Shown one piece after another: positions 25,175-33,487 of a DNA stretch of 64,000 bases (position 1 is its first letter; the number at the start of each line of letters is the position of its first letter). The stretch is from NCBI GenBank assembly GCA_963833195.1, contig CAWHXF010000027.1:1736001-1800000 (forward strand), given 5' to 3'. The stretch comes from Granulosicoccus sp963833195 (GTDB taxonomy: Bacteria; Pseudomonadota; Gammaproteobacteria; Granulosicoccales; Granulosicoccaceae). Under the pieces are notes generated by a model that had not been told where the DNA came from, did no database searches, and saw only the letters and a list, made by a program, of their open reading frames with translations. Position numbers and translations under genes: made by a program.

Positions 25175-25600
25175 TCAGGGCTGCGCCGTGAGCCAGCGAC
25201 GAAGGCCACCGGCGTAGTCGCTCAGGTCGCCGAGCTCGTCCGTCATGGCGTCGTGGACGAGTCCGTGATCGACATCGAGATACAGGTGCACGAGGACGTT
25301 GCGCAACCCCGCCCAACCGCCCATCCGATGCGCGAGTTCCGCATCGATCACGCCGTGTTCGGCCAGTACGGCGAAGCTGTCGCGGTACGTCCTGGCGACC
25401 TGCAGGCCTTCGGTCGCAATGACGTGGTTGGCGGTATCGATCGCGCATTCGATCGCGAGGTGCAACCGTCGTTCGGCGAGATCGTGCGCATCGGCGTCGG
25501 CGATGAACCGCTCGCGGGGCATGGCGCGCGGCGCCGCAAGCGCCGCGACGTACGCCTCGAGCGCGCGCAGACGCTCGCGGAGCACGTCGGCGTCAACCAT
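25175..25600 (-). CDS. hepT: HepT-like ribonuclease toxin (DUF86)
   Basis: A 141-residue HEPN-domain protein. The catalytic RX4-6H-x-Y motif is present as RNVLVHLY near residue 95, and the helical region LAERRLHLAIECAIDTANHV with the preceding RFIADADAHD agrees with the DUF86/HepT family. HepT toxins cleave or otherwise inactivate RNA and are neutralised by AMPylation of the tyrosine by the partner MntA. The start at 25600 overlaps the end of the nucleotidyltransferase gene by eight bases, the usual two-gene arrangement with antitoxin first. The ORF is intact despite lying in a region of broken genes. Confidence 0.87.
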   Translation of the reverse strand: MVDADVLRERLRALEAYVAALAAPRAMPRERFIADADAHDLAERRLHLAIECAIDTANHVIATEGLQVARTYRDSFAVLAEHGVIDAELAHRMGGWAGLRNVLVHLYLDVDHGLVHDAMTDELGDLSDYAGGLRRWLTAQP

Positions 25601-26021
25601 GCCGCGCGATCGCCTCGCTGCCGCTCCGGACGCGAGCGGTGTCCGCGTCCGCGTAGCGACGCCGCGTGTGCTCCATGTCCTGGTACATCGACAGGCTGCG
25701 CACCGCAAAACGCACGCGGACCGTCGGGTCTCGGTCGACGAGCAGGACGCCGTCGCGCAGCACGCGGTAGGCAAGGTCGGGCGGTGCGTCAGCGAGCAGC
25801 ACGACGTGGGCCTGTCCCGTCGCGAACCTGTCCCCGAGCGCGCCGAGAGTGTCGCGAAATAGCCGCCAGCCGCTCGGCCGGCCATGTACCGCGACGTCGA
25901 TGTCGCTACCCTCGCGCGCATCACCGCGAGCGCGACTTCCGAACAGGTACGCGAAGTCGATGGCCGGCACCTGTGCAAGGCAGGCCGTCAGGTCATCGAT
26001 GAGCGTTTCGCGGGATCGCAT
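25593..26021 (-). CDS. mntA: MntA-type nucleotidyltransferase antitoxin
   Basis: A 142-residue minimal nucleotidyltransferase. The signature GSRARGDAREGSDIDVAV (near residues 27-44) has the Gly-Ser and both metal-binding aspartates of DNA-polymerase-beta-like transferases, followed by a third acidic position in VVLLADAPPD. MntA antitoxins transfer AMP groups to the HepT tyrosine and so block its RNase site. It is the first gene of the pair. A short upstream region (26022-26049) leads to unrelated scrap DNA, in which a minus-strand frame SYESVEVQALSTLRREMTDG ending at 26050 looks like the tail of some lost gene. Confidence 0.87.
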   Translation of the reverse strand: MRSRETLIDDLTACLAQVPAIDFAYLFGSRARGDAREGSDIDVAVHGRPSGWRLFRDTLGALGDRFATGQAHVVLLADAPPDLAYRVLRDGVLLVDRDPTVRVRFAVRSLSMYQDMEHTRRRYADADTARVRSGSEAIARHG

Positions 26022-26231
26022 GCGCCCAGCGTAGCAGCGGACGCGGCTCTACCGATACCCCGGCACGAACACCGCGAATCCGTCGGTCATCTCGCGGCGC
26101 AAGGTCGAGAGCGCCTGCACCTCGACGGATTCGTAGGATGTAGCCGCACATCGTCTTGCCCTCACCCGAATCGTGGCGGACGGATCCAGCATTGCTGATC
26201 GCGTTCACGACGATTACCCCGCTGTTCGTCG

Positions 26232-26322
26232 CCGTGCCCGCGTCACGCCCGCCGGGCGCGGGCCCGGTGCCAGGCACTCCCCGATTGCGCCTTTGCCGGA
26301 ACCGACCGAGAACTCCGGACAA
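26232..26322 (+). repeat. 91-bp dispersed repeat, copy B
   Basis: Nearly identical to 17335-17425 (about four mismatches) but in a different context: left of it is unassigned DNA and right of it, almost at once, is a MATE-transporter remnant on the other strand. It contains the same GTGCCAGGCAC palindrome. It is either a scrap of an IS91-type transposase gene or an independent small repeat that had entered that gene. Confidence 0.8.
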
Positions 26323-26330
26323 CCCCCCGA

Positions 26331-26693
26331 ACGACGGGGAGAGCGCGAGGTACGCGATCATCACCGCGCTCGCGATCGCCATCGCGACGCGCCACGCGCG
26401 CGACACGAACGCGTCAAGGAGCCCTTCCGCGCCGCGCCCGAGCAGTTGGCCGACGAGGATCGCGGTCGCCTGGGCCCACGCGGTGACGAGCTGCGAGCCC
26501 GCCTTGACCCACGGCAGGATCAGCAGCGTGTCGATGATCGCGATCGACTGCAGCAGGATGCCGTTCATCGCGATCGGCCAGGCGAGGCCGAACACGGTGC
26601 GCGTGGAGGGCGGGTACGCAGTCTCCGGACCCGCCCCGGTCGATCCGGACGCGGCGCCCCCCGCCTCGGGGCGGACCGCCGCGTCCGAGCGTC
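26331..26693 (-). pseudogene. MATE efflux transporter remnant
   Basis: The minus-strand reading starts TRTVFGLAWPIAMNGILLQS, typical of the first transmembrane helix of MATE antiporters, and continues IAIIDTLLI; it then jumps to AWAQATAILVGQLLGRGAEG and DAFVSRAWRVAMAIASAVMI, which belong to the second half of the protein. About half of the protein between these is missing, and the 3' end is cut by the 91-bp repeat. It directly follows the frameshifted SDR gene on the same strand, so it was probably the last gene of the uronate operon. Confidence 0.65.
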
Positions 26694-27441
26694 TCAGGAG
26701 AAGAGCATTCCGCCGTTGATGTCGATGTTCGTGCCCGTCATGAACGAGGACTCCTCCGAGGCGAGGAAGCACACGAGGTTCGCGACCTCCTCGGACTTGC
26801 CCTCGCGCTTGAGCGGCGTGGCCTTCGCGACGTTCGCCCGCACCTCGTCCTTGGTGAAGGTGTCGTGGAAGCCCGTCGAGATCATGCCCGGGCAGACCGA
26901 GTTGACGCGGATGTCGGGACCGAGCTCCTTGGCCATGCCGCGCACCATCGTCATGATCGCGCCCTTGGACGCCGCGTACGCGGTCGCGCCGGGACCGCCG
27001 CCGTCCCGACCGGCCTGCGAGGCGATCGGCACGATGGTGCCGCCGTTCTTCATGTGCGGCAGCGCCGCCTGGACGAGGTGCACGAACGAGGTGAGGTTCA
27101 GGTCCATGACCTTGTGCCAGTGATCGATCGGCATCGTCGCCAGGGGTATGCGCTCGACGAGCCCGCCGGTGACGTGCACCACAATGCCGATGTCGCCGTG
27201 CCGCTTCACCACCGCGTCCACCAGCGCGCGGACGTCCTGGCTGGCGGTCATGTCGCCCTGCATGCGCGAAGGCCTTGCCGCCCGCCCCCTCGATCTCGGC
27301 GACCGCGGAGTCCGCTCCGTCGGAGCTCGAGTGGTAGTTGATCGCGACGCTCGCGCCCTCTGCGGCGAGACGCAGCGCGACCGCGCGCCCGATGTCGCGT
27401 CCGCCGCCGGTGACGATCGCGGACCTGCCCTGTAGTTTCAT
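26694..27441 (-). pseudogene. SDR family oxidoreductase with one-base frameshift
   Basis: From an ATG at 27441 the frame reads MKLQGRSAIVTGGGRDIGRA (cofactor motif TGGGRDIG) to GAGGKAFA, where an extra base near 27264 shifts the frame. The other frame continues MQGDMTASQDVRALVDAVVK, HVTGGLVERIPL, a catalytic YAASKGAIM, GMAKELGPDIRVNSVCPGM and ends DINGGMLFS. Deleting one base gives a 248-residue intact SDR. Whether the lesion is real or an assembly error cannot be decided here. It follows kduD on the same strand with 57 bases between and may be a second uronate or ketose reductase of the pathway, such as a keto-acid reductase. Confidence 0.8.
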
Positions 27442-27497
27442 GTCTGTATGTCCGTGCTTCGTAGAGGTGGATGCGTCAGGCCGTGTCGTGCCGCACT

Positions 27498-28292
27498 TCA
27501 GCGAGCCAGCCAGCCGCCGTCCACCGGTATCGTCGCACCCGTGACGTAGCGCGCCGCCGGCGACGCGAGCCAGGTGACCGCGCCCGCGATGTCCGACGGC
27601 TGCGCCCAGCGGCCCATCGGGATGCGGTCGAGGATCGCCTTGCGTCGCTCGGGGTCGTCCCGCAGCGCCTGCGTGTTGTTCGTCTCGACGTAGCCCGGCG
27701 CGACGGCATTGACGGTGATGCCCTTGGCCGCCCACTCGTTCGCCAGGAGCTTCGTCAGCCCCGCCATGCCGCTCTTGGACGCGGTGTAGGACGCGACCCG
27801 GATCCCCCCCTGGAACGACAGCAGCGAAGCGATGTTGACGACGCTGCCGCCGGTCTCGCCCTCGGGTCGGGAGAGTCGATGCCGTGCGAACGCCTGGGCG
27901 AGGAAGAAGGCGACCTTCAGGTTGATGTCCATGACCTCGTCCCAGTCGGTCTCGGTGAAGTCGATCGCGTCGGCGCGCCGGATGATGCCCGCGTTGTTCA
28001 CGAGCACGTCGATCTCGCCGTGCTCCGCGATCGCCGCGACGAATGCATCCGTGGCGCCTTTCACCGTACCGAGGTCCGCGCGCAGCTCGACCGCGGAGCC
28101 GCCGCGCGCGGTGATCTCGGCGAGCGTGTCGTCCATGGACGAGCGGCCCACGGCGATCACGTGCGCGCCCGCATCGGCGAGCCCGACGGCGATGGCGCGG
28201 CCGATGCCGGTGTTGGCCCCGGTGACGAAGGCGCGCCGGCCGGTCAGGTCGAAGGGGCTCGAGGGCGCCTCTGCACCCGTCGCCGGCATCAT
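27498..28292 (-). CDS. kduD: 2-deoxy-D-gluconate 3-dehydrogenase / DKII reductase KduD
   Basis: SDR of 264 residues that reduces 2,5-diketo-3-deoxygluconate (DKII) to 2-keto-3-deoxygluconate in pectin and uronate breakdown. The cofactor motif TGANTGIGRA is at residues 24-33, NNAGIIRRADA near 99, catalytic YTASKSGMAGLTK near 165 and the KduD-typical VETNNTQALRDDPER near 205. The start codon overlaps the kduI stop (ATGATG on the minus strand), so it is coupled to the isomerase that makes its substrate. FDLTGRRAFVTG at the front and the NNTQALR motif distinguish it from generic FabG-like SDRs. Confidence 0.9.
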   Translation of the reverse strand: MMPATGAEAPSSPFDLTGRRAFVTGANTGIGRAIAVGLADAGAHVIAVGRSSMDDTLAEITARGGSAVELRADLGTVKGATDAFVAAIAEHGEIDVLVNNAGIIRRADAIDFTETDWDEVMDINLKVAFFLAQAFARHRLSRPEGETGGSVVNIASLLSFQGGIRVASYTASKSGMAGLTKLLANEWAAKGITVNAVAPGYVETNNTQALRDDPERRKAILDRIPMGRWAQPSDIAGAVTWLASPAARYVTGATIPVDGGWLAR

Positions 28293-29116
28293 CGCAGCGC
28301 GTCCATCGCGACCATCTCGACGTCCGTGTAGTCGACGTTGTCGCCGGCCATGCACCAGATGAAGCTGTAGGCCGAGGTGCCGGCGCCCGCATGGATCGAC
28401 CACGGCGGCGACAGCACCGCCTGCTCGTTCTTCATGACGAGGTGGCGGGTCTCGTCGGGCTCGCCCATGAAGTGCATGATGCGCGCGTCGTCCGGCAGGT
28501 CGAGGTACAGGTAGGCCTCCGAGCGGCGATCGTGCACGTGCGCGGGCATGGTGTTCCAGATGGAACCCGAGGCCAGCTGCGTCATGCCGATCACGAGCTG
28601 GCAGCTCTCCATGACGGCGGGGTGCACGAACTGGTTGATGACGCGCTCGTTGCCGGCCTCCCGCGTGCCGAGCGGCACCTTCACCGCGTCCTCGATGGTG
28701 ATCAGGCGCGTCGGGAAGTTCCTGTGAGCGGGCGCCGAGAGCAGGTAGAAGCGGGCACCGTCGCCGGACAGGACGATGTCGCCGGAGCCCATGCCGACGT
28801 AGAGCATGTCGCAGCGCCCGAGCTCGTGCGTCTCGCCGCCGACCTGCACCGTGCCGGGCTCCCCGATGTTGACCACCGTCGCCTCTCGCCGGTCGAGAAA
28901 CCGCGGCGTGCCCGTCTCGGCGACGGTGTCGAGGGTCAGCGCGCCGCCCGCGGGCACCGCGCCGCCGACGATCATGCGGTCGTAGTGGCTGTAGACGAGG
29001 TTGATCTCGCCGTCGACGAAGGGCGACTCGATCAGGAATTCCTCGCGCAGTTCGGTGGTGTCGAAGCCCCGCGCGTGGCGCGGATCGATGGCCTGGCGGG
29101 TCTGGGTATGGATCAT
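28289..29116 (-). CDS. kduI: 5-dehydro-4-deoxy-D-glucuronate isomerase KduI
   Basis: Zinc cupin isomerase of 275 residues that turns 5-keto-4-deoxyuronate into 2,5-diketo-3-deoxygluconate. The family start (MIHTQTRQAIDPRHARGFDT) is clear and fixes the ATG at 29116. Zinc ligands lie in MPAHVHDRRSEAYLY (His, His, Glu near 195-205) and in the later SIHAGAGTSAYSFIW (His near 245); the RIMHFMGEPDETRHLVM segment is strongly conserved in KduI. It is the second gene of a kdgF-kduI-kduD run on the minus strand. Together they channel unsaturated uronates from pectin- or ulvan/alginate-like polymers to KDG. Confidence 0.92.
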   Translation of the reverse strand: MIHTQTRQAIDPRHARGFDTTELREEFLIESPFVDGEINLVYSHYDRMIVGGAVPAGGALTLDTVAETGTPRFLDRREATVVNIGEPGTVQVGGETHELGRCDMLYVGMGSGDIVLSGDGARFYLLSAPAHRNFPTRLITIEDAVKVPLGTREAGNERVINQFVHPAVMESCQLVIGMTQLASGSIWNTMPAHVHDRRSEAYLYLDLPDDARIMHFMGEPDETRHLVMKNEQAVLSPPWSIHAGAGTSAYSFIWCMAGDNVDYTDVEMVAMDALR

Positions 29117-29179
29117 GGGCTCGTTGCCGAAGGGTCGGGCCGGGCGCAAGTCCGCACGGGCCGGGTGATGGGCGGCGTG

Positions 29180-29500
29180 CTACAGGAAGTCGTCGCGACG
29201 CGGCGTGAAGGTATCGATCAGCGTGCCCGCCTCCACGGCCTTGCACCCGTGCTCGACGTTCGAGTCGATCACGAGCGAGTCCCCGGCCACGAGCCGGCGC
29301 GTGATGCCGTCGACGGTGAAGTCGAAGGCTCCGGCCTTCACGAACGTCGACTGCACGTGCACGTGCCGGTGCAGCGCGCCTACCGCGTCGCGTTCGAAGT
29401 CGAACGCCACGACCATCAGATCCGGATTCTCGGCGAGCACCTGGCGCATCACGCCCGTGTCGGGGGAAACGCGAGGGAACGGGCCAATGGCGGCTTTCAT
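29180..29500 (-). CDS. kdgF: KdgF-like cupin (unsaturated uronate ring-opening)
   Basis: A 106-residue single-domain cupin. The metal-binding pattern HRHVHVQSTFV (near residue 44), a glycine-containing GAFDFTVDG turn and the second motif DSNVEHGCKAVE (near 83) agree with KdgF, the enzyme that converts 4,5-unsaturated galacturonate or mannuronate to the linear 5-keto form used by KduI. The start MKAAIGPFPRVS at 29500 is chosen since upstream codons overlap the presumed promoter. It is the first gene of the leftward uronate operon, divergent from the TRAP genes. Confidence 0.85.
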   Translation of the reverse strand: MKAAIGPFPRVSPDTGVMRQVLAENPDLMVVAFDFERDAVGALHRHVHVQSTFVKAGAFDFTVDGITRRLVAGDSLVIDSNVEHGCKAVEAGTLIDTFTPRRDDFL

Positions 29501-29646
29501 GTCGACTAGTATGGCACGGGTGGCGGTCACGAAGTGGCGATTCGGTGCCTGCGAGCAACCCACCGATGCCGTCCAGTCAAGTATGGTAGCGCCCGCGGCA
29601 CCCGCCCGTCACCGGTGCCATTCACCGATTGCCCTGGAGGCTCGTC
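29501..29646. promoter_or_regulatory. Divergent promoter region between kdgF and TRAP dctP, two AGTATGG boxes
   Basis: The 146 bases between oppositely reading uronate genes must hold both promoters. Two similar boxes, TAGTATGGCA (29508-29517) and AAGTATGGTA (29580-29589), lie in the same orientation about 72 bases apart and could be operator sites for the GntR/FCD regulator encoded at 32669. CTGGAGG (29633-29639) is the ribosome site for dctP. The operator reading is a guess from repetition only. Confidence 0.4.
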
Positions 29647-30645
29647 ATGCATCACCCCCGTACCTTCGCACGTCCGCTAGCGGGCGCCGCCCTGCTGGCC
29701 ACCGCCACGGCGCTAGTCGCCGGCCCCGTCGCGGCGAAGGAGCTGCGCGTCTGGAACATCCACCCCGAGGGCTACCCGAACACCGTCGCCCTCGAGCAGA
29801 TGGCGAGCGAGATCAGCGAGCAGACCGACGGCGAGATCACGCTGAAACTCTTCAACGGCGGCGTGCTGGGCTCGCAGCCCGACGCCATCGAGCAGCTGCG
29901 CCTCGGCGCGCTCGACATCGGCCAGTTCAACCTCGGCCCCATGGGCACGTCGGTGCCGGCGTCGAACGTCGTCTCGCTGCCGTTCATCTTCAAGAGCATC
30001 CCGCAGATGTATCGGGCGATGGACGGCGAGATCGGCGACGCCATCGGCGCGGGCATGGAGGAGAAGGACATCGTGGCACTGGGCTGGTACGACTCCGGCG
30101 CGCGCTCCTTCTACAACTCCGAGCGACCCATCAACACGCCCGCCGACGTCGAAGGTCTCAAGGTCCGGGTCATGAACAACGACCTCTTCGTCGGCATGAT
30201 CGAGTCGATGGGCGGCAATGCCACGCCCATGGCCTTCGCCGAGGTCTTCCAGTCCATCAAGACGGGCGTCGTCGACGGCGCGGAGAACAACCCGCCCTCC
30301 TACGAGTCGACCAACCACTTCGAGGTCGCGCCGTACTACTCGCTGACCGAGCACCTGATCATTCCGGAGTGCGTGTGCATGAACAAGGGCGCGTTCGACG
30401 CCCTGTCGGCCGAGCAGCAGGAGATCGTGCGCACCGCCGCGAGAAACAGCGCCGACGCGCAACGGATGCTGTGGCAGGAGCGCGAGAAGGAGAGCATGGC
30501 GAAGGTCGAGGAGGGCGGCGTGACCGTCAACGGCATCGACGACAAGGGGCCGTTCCAGGAAGCGATGGCACCGGTCTACGAGCAGTTCCTCGCCGCGAAC
30601 CCGGACCTCGCGGACCTCGTGCAGATGATGCGCGACGCCGAGTAG
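29647..30645 (+). CDS. dctP: TRAP transporter substrate-binding protein, DctP family (likely sugar acid)
   Basis: Periplasmic receptor of 332 residues with a signal peptide ending about residue 30 (LVAGPVAAKELRVW). Family marks are LKVRVMNNDLFVGMIESMGG (near 172), in which the arginine binds the substrate carboxylate, followed by FAEVFQSIKTGVVDGAENNP (near 197) and the ESTNHFEVAPYYSLTEH stretch. It is the first of three rightward genes and is preceded by CTGGAGG. Location next to kdgF-kduI-kduD makes (unsaturated) uronates or keto-deoxyuronates the likely cargo; members of this clade bind galacturonate and glucuronate. Confidence 0.9.
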   Translation: MHHPRTFARPLAGAALLATATALVAGPVAAKELRVWNIHPEGYPNTVALEQMASEISEQTDGEITLKLFNGGVLGSQPDAIEQLRLGALDIGQFNLGPMGTSVPASNVVSLPFIFKSIPQMYRAMDGEIGDAIGAGMEEKDIVALGWYDSGARSFYNSERPINTPADVEGLKVRVMNNDLFVGMIESMGGNATPMAFAEVFQSIKTGVVDGAENNPPSYESTNHFEVAPYYSLTEHLIIPECVCMNKGAFDALSAEQQEIVRTAARNSADAQRMLWQEREKESMAKVEEGGVTVNGIDDKGPFQEAMAPVYEQFLAANPDLADLVQMMRDAE

Positions 30646-30710
30646 GCGGACTCGCGGCCCGCCGGGCACGGCGCCCGGCAGGCCGTCCGATCACCTCTCG
30701 TTCCGAGACC

Positions 30711-31334
30711 ATGAACGACGACCCTGCCGTGGACGTTCCGCGCACGCGCACCGACGCGCGCGAGGCGCTCGACGAGGACCTCTCCGCGCCCCCACTCACC
30801 GGCCCGGTCGGCGGCCCCGTCGGCGCGACGCTGGACGCGCTGTCGGGGTTGTGCCTGCTCGCGGCCTGCGTCGCCCTCGTCGTGCTGGTCGCGATCTTCG
30901 GGTGGCTGGTGTTCGGGCGCTACGTGCTGAACGACACCCCCACCTGGGTGGAGCAGCTATCGCTGTTGCTGGTCATCACGATCACCTTCCTCGGCAGCGC
31001 CACCCTCGTCCACGAGGACCGTCACCTCGGGGTCACCTTCCTGCGCGACGCCCTGCCGCGCCGGGCCAGGCTGGTCGTGCGGCTCGTCGGCGACGTCGCG
31101 CTCGCGGTGTTCGGCGCCGTCATGGCGGTCGTGTGCAGCGAGCTGGTGGTGTTCGCGTGGGGCAACACGCTGCCCATGCTGGGGCTTCCCGAGGGCGTGC
31201 GCAGCGTGCCCGCGGTCATCTGCGGCGCACTCGTGGCGCTGTTCGCGGGCGCGCGCGCCGTCGCGTGCCTCGTCGCTCTCGTGCGCGGCCCCCTGCCCGC
31301 CTCAGGCTCCACCTCCGCCTCCAAGGACCGATAG
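30711..31334 (+). CDS. dctQ: TRAP transporter small permease, DctQ family
   Basis: Small membrane subunit of 207 residues. About 40 polar residues precede four hydrophobic segments (near residues 42-66, 76-96, 118-140 and 160-183). The family motif is recognisable in RYVLNDTPTWVEQLSLLLVI (near 63), a strongly conserved DctQ stretch, and HEDRHLGVTFL (near 100). It lies 65 bases after dctP and 5 bases before dctM, in the uronate TRAP operon. The N-terminal extension is longer than usual and contains many acidic residues. Confidence 0.88.
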   Translation: MNDDPAVDVPRTRTDAREALDEDLSAPPLTGPVGGPVGATLDALSGLCLLAACVALVVLVAIFGWLVFGRYVLNDTPTWVEQLSLLLVITITFLGSATLVHEDRHLGVTFLRDALPRRARLVVRLVGDVALAVFGAVMAVVCSELVVFAWGNTLPMLGLPEGVRSVPAVICGALVALFAGARAVACLVALVRGPLPASGSTSASKDR

Positions 31335-31339
31335 AGCCC

Positions 31340-32620
31340 ATGGGCGTGACCCTTCTGCTCGGCGTGTTCGCGCTCGCCGTGATCGCCGGCGTGCCGGTCG
31401 CGTTCGCGATGGGCATCGCCGCGCTGGCGGCCTTCTTCCACGAGGGCTTTCCGCTGGTCATCACCTTCCAGCGCATCATCAGCGGCACGTCGATCTTCTC
31501 CCTGCTGGCGATCCCGTTCTTCATCTTCGCCGGGGAACTCATGCTGCGCGGCGGCATCGCCACGCGGCTCGTGCGCTTCGCCTCGGCCCTCGTCGGGCAC
31601 GTGCGCGGCGGGCTCGCCTCCGTCAACATCTTCTCCAGCATGCTGTTCGGCGGCATATCGGGCTCGGCCGTGGCCGACATCAGCGCGCTCGGCTCCCTCC
31701 TGATCCCGGTCATGAAGGAGAAGGGCTATCGCGGCGACTACGCGGTGAACGTGACGGTCACCTCGTCCATCGCCGGCGTCGTCATTCCGCCGAGCCACAA
31801 CATGATCATCTTCAGCGTCGCGGCAGGCGGCGGCATCTCCATCTCGAAGCTCTTCCTCGCGGGCGTCGTGCCCGGCATCCTGATGTGCGCCTGTCTCGCC
31901 ATCGTCGCGTGGGTGATCGCGGTGCGCCACAACTACCCGTCCGAGGCCTTCCCCGGCTGGGGCGAGGTCGGGCGTGCCGCGGCGGCCGCGCTGCCCGGCT
32001 TCGTCACCGCGGTCATCATCGTCGGCGGCGTGCTGTCGGGCGTGTTCACCGTGACCGAGTCCGGCGCGTTCGGCGCGCTGTACGCGCTCGGACTGACCGC
32101 CATCGTGTACCGCACGCTGAAGTGGGAGGACTTCCGGATCGCGGTCGTGCAGTCGGTGCGCACCACCGCGATGGTCATGATCCTGATCGGCTGCGCCGGC
32201 GCGTTCGGCTACCTGCTGGCGCTGTACCAGGTCCCGACGCTGCTGGGGGACGCGCTGGCCGCGGTGTCGGACAACCCCCTCGTCATCCTGCTGCTGATCA
32301 ACATCATGCTGCTGCTGCTCGGCATGATCATGGACATGGCGGCGCTCATACTGATCTGCACGCCCATCTTCATGCCCATCGCGACGGCCACCGGCATGGA
32401 CCCCATCCAGTTCGGGATCATGCTGCTCATGAACCTCGGGCTCGGGCTGTGCACGCCGCCCGTCGGTACCTGCCTCTTCGTCGGCTGCGCGGTCGGAGGC
32501 GTGCCGATCGAGAAGGCGGTGCGCACGATCTGGCCCTTCTACCTGGCGATGCTGGCCGCGCTGCTGCTGGTGACCTACGTGCCCGCCGTGTCGCTCACCC
32601 TGCCCGCATTGCTGGGTTGA
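31340..32620 (+). CDS. dctM: TRAP transporter large permease, DctM family
   Basis: Large membrane subunit, 426 residues, about twelve hydrophobic segments. Signatures include LAIPFFIFAGELMLRGGIAT (near residue 56), NIFSSMLFGGISGSAVADIS (near 95), VVIPPSHNMIIFSVA (near 150) and CTPPVGTCLFVGCAVG (near 375), all standard for DctM. It starts five bases after dctQ. With the two preceding genes it makes a sodium-driven importer for the uronate module. It is only distantly similar to the first DctM of this window, so the two transporters are separate acquisitions rather than a recent duplication. Confidence 0.92.
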   Translation: MGVTLLLGVFALAVIAGVPVAFAMGIAALAAFFHEGFPLVITFQRIISGTSIFSLLAIPFFIFAGELMLRGGIATRLVRFASALVGHVRGGLASVNIFSSMLFGGISGSAVADISALGSLLIPVMKEKGYRGDYAVNVTVTSSIAGVVIPPSHNMIIFSVAAGGGISISKLFLAGVVPGILMCACLAIVAWVIAVRHNYPSEAFPGWGEVGRAAAAALPGFVTAVIIVGGVLSGVFTVTESGAFGALYALGLTAIVYRTLKWEDFRIAVVQSVRTTAMVMILIGCAGAFGYLLALYQVPTLLGDALAAVSDNPLVILLLINIMLLLLGMIMDMAALILICTPIFMPIATATGMDPIQFGIMLLMNLGLGLCTPPVGTCLFVGCAVGGVPIEKAVRTIWPFYLAMLAALLLVTYVPAVSLTLPALLG

Positions 32621-32668
32621 ACCGGCAGCGCGCGCGCCGGCGCAGCGGCGGGCATCCGATCGGCGGGC

Positions 32669-33373
32669 TCAGTCGGCGAAGTACTCGGGATGCCGTGCAC
32701 GCACGGCGTCGATGACGGAATCCAGCCGCGCCAGGTGCGCGCGCATGCGCTTCGTCGCGGCACGCGCGTTGCCCGCCCTGGCACATTCCACGATGTTCAC
32801 GTGGTCCTCGTGCACCAGCTCGCGTTCGGCCCGCTCGCCGAGGCTCAGCAGGCACAGTCGATCGGTCTCGACGCGCATGCCGGACAGCGTGTCGAAGACC
32901 GCCAGTCGTCCCGCCGCGCGGCACAGCAAGCGGTGGAAGTCGTGATCGAGCTCGTGGAAGCGCTCCGTGCGACCGGCGTCCAGCGCGCGTCGCTGGCGCT
33001 CCAGGTTCTGCTCGAGCGCGCCCTCGACCAGCGCCATGCCGCCGGTGCACGCCTCTCGCACGATCTCGACCTCGATCGCGCAGCGCACGAAGCGCGCGTG
33101 GCGGATGGAATTGAGCGAAAAGCGGCACACCTCGGTCGCCTTCTGGGGCCGCACCTGCACTAGCCCGAGCCCGTCGAGGCGAATGAATGCCTCGCGCACC
33201 GGCTGACGCGACACCTCGAGCCGCGCCGCCACGTCCACCTCCGACAGCTTGTCCCCGGGCAACAGGCGCAGCGCCGCGATGTCGTCGTGCAGCACCGTGA
33301 ACACCTCGTCGGCCGTGGTGCGCCGATCCCCGCCGACGGGGACGGCCTGCAACGACGCGGCGGAAGTGGACAT
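32669..33373 (-). CDS. GntR family transcriptional regulator, FCD type
   Basis: A 234-residue regulator. The N-terminal winged helix (residues 18-85) contains LRLLPGDKLSEVDVAARLEV and SRQPVREAFIRLDGLGLVQV, the standard GntR recognition region. The all-helical FCD ligand domain follows, with metal/ligand-binding positions in FHELDHDFHRLLC (near 140-150), HVNIVECARAGNA (near 190) and a final HLARLDSVIDAVR. It converges with the TRAP dctM stop, 48 bases away. Regulators of this type usually repress sugar-acid genes and are released by the sugar acid, so control of the uronate cluster is likely but inferred. Confidence 0.87.
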   Translation of the reverse strand: MSTSAASLQAVPVGGDRRTTADEVFTVLHDDIAALRLLPGDKLSEVDVAARLEVSRQPVREAFIRLDGLGLVQVRPQKATEVCRFSLNSIRHARFVRCAIEVEIVREACTGGMALVEGALEQNLERQRRALDAGRTERFHELDHDFHRLLCRAAGRLAVFDTLSGMRVETDRLCLLSLGERAERELVHEDHVNIVECARAGNARAATKRMRAHLARLDSVIDAVRARHPEYFAD

Positions 33374-33487
33374 GGACGAGGGAATCGCGTCGCGGGTCGG
33401 GCCCGGGACGCCGAGTCTACCGCGTCGAACAATTGCCGCAGAGGAGCGCCCCGTGCGCGCGTGAATGTGCGCGGGCTGACATCGACG

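Noticed and set aside
26050..26130. Minus-strand frame ending in FAVFVPGYR as a gene
   Set aside because: It has a plausible tail and stop but no start or upstream homology; at most a scrap of an unknown gene, so only mentioned in passing.
28289..29149. KduI starting at 29149
   Set aside because: The additional 11 residues are not family-like; MIHTQTRQAIDP at 29116 is the standard start.
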